DNA from: Candidatus Saccharimonadota bacterium
GTDB lineage: Bacteria; Patescibacteriota; Saccharimonadia; Saccharimonadales; Saccharimonadaceae
Direction of reading: 5' to 3'
NCBI GenBank assembly: GCA_030529135.1
Contig: JAUMXO010000009.1
Coordinates: forward strand, 1 to 35,033
Length of the DNA: 35,033 nucleotides
Below are positions 31,650-35,033 of this stretch, in pieces. The position numbers and the translations under genes are program-made. Numbering within the stretch: position 1 is the stretch's first letter; each line of letters starts with the position of its first letter. The notes beneath the pieces are model-generated. The model ran no database searches. It was not told where the DNA came from and worked only from the letters and a program-made list of their open reading frames with translations.

Positions 31650-31988
31650 ATGCTATCAAAAAAATACCGATTTCACTCTCGTGGAGGGGTGAAATATACT
31701 TATCAGAAAGGGAAGACTGTGCGAAAGCCACAGATGTCCCTGGTTTTTAATGAGAATACTCGGGGTTTTACTAGAGTAGCGGTGGTAGTGTCTAAAAAAG
31801 TGACGAAAACTGCGGTAGGGAGGAATAGAATTCGACGACGAGTATATGAAGCGTTGAGGGAAAATTTTGAATTATTACCAAAACAGAAGGACTATATTTT
31901 TGTGGTTTTTAAAAAAGAAGTGGCGACAATGTCGTATAGCGAATTAGTGAAGCTGTTAGGAGAACTAGTCGCTGAGAGCAAAGTATGA
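31650..31988 (+). CDS. rnpA: Ribonuclease P protein component
   Basis: 112 aa, basic. RNP motif GRNRIRRRVYEALR at about 57-70, N-terminal KKYRFHSRGGVKY, and VAVVVSKKVTKTAVGRN. Assists the catalytic RNA in trimming tRNA 5' ends. TATAAT (31635-31640) lies 9 nt before ATG with no ribosome-binding site, so it can be made from its own near-leaderless message besides the rpmH read-through. Confidence 0.95.
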   Translation: MLSKKYRFHSRGGVKYTYQKGKTVRKPQMSLVFNENTRGFTRVAVVVSKKVTKTAVGRNRIRRRVYEALRENFELLPKQKDYIFVVFKKEVATMSYSELVKLLGELVAESKV

Positions 31989-31994
31989 TATAAT
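31986..31994 (+). promoter_or_regulatory. yidC extended -10 promoter
   Basis: TGA TATAAT, 8 nt before the yidC ATG. The TGA of the extended element is also the rnpA stop codon. Confidence 0.6.
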
Positions 31995-32002
31995 ATATTG
32001 TA

Positions 32003-33175
32003 ATGGACAAAAAGAGTATGAAAAAATATATTATCTTGGCACTTGTGGTTGCCTTTATTGCTGGTTCGATTGCGACTGGCAGTCCGTTTAACTTGATTGA
32101 TATGATTATAGTGCGACCAATCGTAAATATACAATTTATGATATTTAACTTGGTGCATGATTTTGGTCTTGCAATCGTGATTTTGGCTATCTTGGTAAAA
32201 CTTTTCATGTGGCCTTTAACTAAGAGGCAGCTAGTACAGACGAGATTAATGCAGAAGATTCAGCCAGAACTTGTAAAAATTCGCAAGAATTGTAATGGGA
32301 ATAAGCAATTAGAGTCTTTGCAGACGATGGACCTCTATAAAAGATATAACGTAAAACCTTTTGCTTCTATTTTAGTGTTGATAATTCAATTACCTATTTT
32401 TATCGCGGTGTTTTCGGCAATTAGAGTAATCGCTACACCGATGCCACAGGATAATCTAAATAATCGTGCATATGATTTTGTAGCGTATGAAGGTTCGGAA
32501 ATTAAAAGCCTAGAAGATAAGCAGCAAGAATATCTTGAAAAACTAGAGAGTATGAGTGATGAGGAGAAAAAGAGCCTTACCGTAGAACAAAGTAAAAAAT
32601 TATATGATTTTGATCCAAAATTATTTAATACGATTGATCTTACCGCTAAGGCTAGCGATGTAATTAATCCAGCGAGATTTTCTTGGAGTGCAGTATTTAT
32701 GTTAGTAATTTCGATTGCGGCAGCTCTAGCTCAATACTTTGTGGCTAAGCAGCAGTCTGCATCTGGTAAAAGTGAAAAGAAAAAGAAATTCCGTGAGATT
32801 CTGAAAGAGGCAAAAGAGGGTAAAGAGGTAGACGATAGTGATATCAGTAGCCTTACTACTGGACAAATGTCTAAGATGATGCCAATTATGATGTTTGTGA
32901 TTATGTTTAATTTGCATGGCGCGTTGGCGTTTTATTACTTCCTTTCCAATATCTTTACGATTTTGCAGCAGAAATTAATTTTTAACAAAGTGCGTGATGA
33001 AATGGATGATAATACTGATAAGGCAATTTTGAAGGAATTAAAGAAATCCGAAAGTGGTAAAAGTATTTCTAAGGGGACTAAAAAAATTAAGGAGGCAGAG
33101 GTGGTCGAAAATAAAAAAACTGGAACAAAAATAACACGTATCTCCGCAAAGGATAATAAAAAGAAAAGGAGATAA
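32003..33175 (+). CDS. yidC: Membrane protein insertase YidC/Oxa1
   Basis: 390 aa. Inserts and folds membrane proteins alone or with SecYEG. N-terminal helix (IILALVVAFIAGSIA), then the Oxa1 core: FGLAIVILAILVKLFMWPLTKRQ with the conserved basic residue in the groove, QPELVKIRKNCNGN, and LVLIIQLPIFIAVFSAI. There are later helices at about 230-250 and 300-325. A charged insertion of about 60 residues (EIKSLEDKQQEYLEKLESMS) separates helices after the second core segment. Lys-rich tail. No large periplasmic domain, as in Gram-positive types. Four bases separate it from jag. Confidence 0.95.
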   Translation: MDKKSMKKYIILALVVAFIAGSIATGSPFNLIDMIIVRPIVNIQFMIFNLVHDFGLAIVILAILVKLFMWPLTKRQLVQTRLMQKIQPELVKIRKNCNGNKQLESLQTMDLYKRYNVKPFASILVLIIQLPIFIAVFSAIRVIATPMPQDNLNNRAYDFVAYEGSEIKSLEDKQQEYLEKLESMSDEEKKSLTVEQSKKLYDFDPKLFNTIDLTAKASDVINPARFSWSAVFMLVISIAAALAQYFVAKQQSASGKSEKKKKFREILKEAKEGKEVDDSDISSLTTGQMSKMMPIMMFVIMFNLHGALAFYYFLSNIFTILQQKLIFNKVRDEMDDNTDKAILKELKKSESGKSISKGTKKIKEAEVVENKKTGTKITRISAKDNKKKRR

Positions 33176-33178
33176 ATT

Positions 33179-33634
33179 ATGAATAAAGAAGAATCAATTA
33201 GGTTTGCTAGCCGATATCTAGAAGATCTTTTGAGCTTTTTTGGCATTAATGTGGCGGTATACGCTACGGCAGAGGAGGACGTAATACAGCTTTCGGTACC
33301 ATCTACGTCTCTTAATTCATTATTGATTGGCCGTAACGCTGATAATTTGAGGTCTCTGCAGCATATCGTAATGATGGCACTAGTTACTAAAAACGCAGAG
33401 CTTACGCGAGTGAATATAGACATTGCTAACTATAAGAGACAGAGGGAAGATAGAATTGCGGCGAAAGCGGAAGGTTGGATTGCAAAAGTACGTGAGACTG
33501 GGGAACCAATGACAATTAACCTAAATGCTGCGGATAGACGTGTGGTACATAAAGTGGCGCAGGATTATTCTGATATTGAAACGCACTCTGAGGGGGAAGG
33601 TAGAGAGAGAAAAATAATTATTAGTAAAATATAA
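33179..33634 (+). CDS. jag: KH/R3H RNA-binding protein Jag/KhpB
   Basis: 151 aa. KH domain (VPSTSLNSLLIGRNADNLRSLQHIV) followed by R3H (NLNAADRRVVHKVAQDY..IETHSEGEGRERKIIISKI). The N-terminal Jag domain of longer homologues is absent. RNA-binding regulator linked in Gram-positives to cell division and elongation, normally encoded after yidC, as here. AAGGAGA lies just before the ATG at the end of yidC. Confidence 0.92.
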   Translation: MNKEESIRFASRYLEDLLSFFGINVAVYATAEEDVIQLSVPSTSLNSLLIGRNADNLRSLQHIVMMALVTKNAELTRVNIDIANYKRQREDRIAAKAEGWIAKVRETGEPMTINLNAADRRVVHKVAQDYSDIETHSEGEGRERKIIISKI

Positions 33635-33667
33635 TCTTTAATTAAGTTTTAAGTTTGTTCGGTTATT

Positions 33668-35033
33668 TTAGCTGTTTTTGTTGGGATTGTTTAGGATAAT
33701 GATGAAATCATATTTTGGATCAATAGTGGTTGGAAGATTTTCAGCAGACTGAGCATCGTAACCATACTCTTCTTCCAAAAGACGTTTGGTGCCTGGTTTT
33801 TTGTTAGTGATAGCATAGATAGTAGTGCCTGCACTGTAAGTGCCTTCTGGGGCGTTGTCTATCATAGTAATAATATAACCTTTATCTTCCAATTTGCGTT
33901 TTTCTTCGGCGGCTAAGCCAACAGTGTCACTGGCATTGTAAATAGCAATGGTAGGCTCTTCATAATCGCGCGGGTCAGACGAAAGCTGTTTAGCGACGTA
34001 ACTTTGGACTTCTCTATAATTGTTTGCACCGGCCTTTGGAATAACGTAAGAAATGCCATTGATGTTGCCAGTAGTCATATAATCTGGGTAGAGGGAAATT
34101 TGACGCATAATATCAAAATCTAAAATTTCTGGCATATGAGCGACAGTCTTGAGCTCAGAAACTGAGAAATTAGTACGAAGATTGTCACCTAAAGTATTGA
34201 TGAGTCCTAGAATGTCGGTGAGTGAAAGATTTTTTTCAAGAATTTTATCTTTGATGCCGATAATGATTTTTTGCTGAGAAGCGCCGCGTGAAAAATCGCC
34301 ACCAGTGGTACCATGTCGAGCGCGAGCCAAACCTACTGCTTCGGCGCCATTAATAGTATAAGGCTTTCCAGCTTCGTAGACAGCCTCTGTGTAATAATAA
34401 TCTGCGATATCTTCGTCTAGGGTAATGGTGATGCCGCCGAGTATATCTACGATAGAAGCGAGAGAGCCCCAGTTGAGGTGGGCAAAGTATTGGATATCTA
34501 CATCTAGAACGGAACCGACTGCATCCATAAGGGCAGTGGCAGCTTTTTCTTCTTGCTCAATAGTGGCATCGCCACCACCACCATTACACCAGTAAACTTC
34601 ATTAATTTTACCAGTAGAGGTACAGGTGGCTGGGCCTTTTAGGTCGCGCGGGAGACTGAGCATAGCTACGTCGCCAGTTTTTTGGTCAAAGCTAATTAGC
34701 ATGATAGAATCGGTAAGCTGAGCACCATCGTGGACGCCTCCGCCTTCTTCGCCGTTCATGTCGTAACCACCGGTACCGAAGGCTAAGATATTTGTGCGAC
34801 CATTTGCATCAGTTTTTAATGGGTCATAATGTTCGTCGGTGAAAGAAAAGAGATCAAAGATATTGCCACGACCGCCGGTGATTTTGGCAATAATGTCGTT
34901 GCCCCAGAAAATCATCCAAATGACGCCGCCGATTAAGATAAAAACAATAATTAATGCAACGATTGAAATAATGCGACGTTTTTTGTTTGGTTGTTTTTTC
35001 TTTAGCTTTTTTTTGAGCTTTTTAGCTTTTTTT
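33668..35033 (-). CDS. LytR-CpsA-Psr (LCP) family protein, N-terminus cut by the right edge
   Basis: The frame continues past an internal ATG at 34915 to the window edge. Upstream residues are KKRRIISIVALIIVFILIGG, a basic anchor plus membrane helix, so the true start lies outside. LCP domain: DSIMLISFDQKTGDVAMLSLPRDL, HLNWGSLASIVDILGGI and LARARHGTTGGDFSRGASQQ, with the Arg/Asp residues that bind polyprenyl pyrophosphate. A LytR C-terminal domain follows (IAIYNASDTVGLAAEEKRKL). The family transfers glycopolymers from lipid carriers onto peptidoglycan. It converges on jag with a 33-bp gap and no clear terminator. Confidence 0.93.
   Translation of the reverse strand, partial: KKAKKLKKKLKKKQPNKKRRIISIVALIIVFILIGGVIWMIFWGNDIIAKITGGRGNIFDLFSFTDEHYDPLKTDANGRTNILAFGTGGYDMNGEEGGGVHDGAQLTDSIMLISFDQKTGDVAMLSLPRDLKGPATCTSTGKINEVYWCNGGGGDATIEQEEKAATALMDAVGSVLDVDIQYFAHLNWGSLASIVDILGGITITLDEDIADYYYTEAVYEAGKPYTINGAEAVGLARARHGTTGGDFSRGASQQKIIIGIKDKILEKNLSLTDILGLINTLGDNLRTNFSVSELKTVAHMPEILDFDIMRQISLYPDYMTTGNINGISYVIPKAGANNYREVQSYVAKQLSSDPRDYEEPTIAIYNASDTVGLAAEEKRKLEDKGYIITMIDNAPEGTYSAGTTIYAITNKKPGTKRLLEEEYGYDAQSAENLPTTIDPKYDFIIILNNPNKNS

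Noticed and set aside
1-35033. UGA recoding as in Gracilibacteria/Absconditabacteria
   Set aside because: TGA ends HIT, PAP2, rnpA, the FISUMP protein and others at natural C-termini with overlapping starts, and no in-frame TGA interrupts conserved domains.

Overview
The window looks like part of the chromosome of a Patescibacteria/CPR bacterium, most likely Candidatus Saccharibacteria (TM7). This is inferred from the gene set and style, not from a database match. The signs are short, compact, AT-leaning genes; very large Ser/Thr-rich surface proteins built from InlB-type repeats with Fibrobacter-type (FISUMP) C-terminal domains; and trimmed peptidoglycan enzymes. TGA is clearly used as a stop and TGG as Trp, which argues against the UGA-recoding CPR lineages (Gracilibacteria/Absconditabacteria). 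The right end carries the replication origin: dnaA-dnaN-recF leave it on the minus strand and rpmH-rnpA-yidC-jag on the plus strand, with DnaA-box-like sites in the spacers.

Layout. 1-3004 (minus): operon of a PAP2 phosphatase, a HIT protein and valS (3' end off the window), joined by ATGA overlaps. 3119-6665 (plus): a 1005-aa surface protein and a small membrane protein. 6690-9739 (minus): tRNA-Arg, a FolC-like ligase and two membrane proteins. 9824-11768: tRNA-Ser(CGA) with a duplicated 3' end, two small unknown proteins and an unknown membrane protein. 11860-13863 (minus): a CDF transporter, a LiaF-like protein and a DUF4097-like protein, an envelope-stress type cluster. 13964-17961: a truncated MurE-like protein tail to tail with an ABC transporter-murE operon. 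18125-22978 (plus): a 1617-aa repeat-rich surface protein. 22979-25249 (minus): tRNA-Ser(GGA), a membrane protein and a 23S/tRNA uridine methyltransferase. 25329-27503 (plus): a 724-aa protein of unknown function. 27500-33634: the origin region. 33668-35033 (minus): an LCP-family protein cut by the right edge.

Main discovery. valS and the RNA methyltransferase gene carry in-frame, GC-rich, palindromic coding insertions of about 80-120 bp. Three are in valS and one is in the methyltransferase. Two valS copies encode the same roughly 20-residue peptide, and the methyltransferase copy encodes a related one in the same frame. They resemble in concept the Rickettsia palindromic elements that insert into protein-coding genes, but the sequence is not one I recognise.

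Other signals. There is a strikingly constant promoter design: an extended -10 (TGn-TATAAT-like) exactly 6 nt before ATG, implying leaderless mRNAs. Both surface-protein genes have short upstream ORFs. A tRNA-Ser has a 25-bp duplication of its 3' end. A tRNA-Arg has an unusual GCG anticodon. Next to murE is a probable Mur-ligase pseudoenzyme. Several start codons were reassigned from promoter and ribosome-binding-site positions: 3119, 11410, 18125, 23979, 25329 and 31266.
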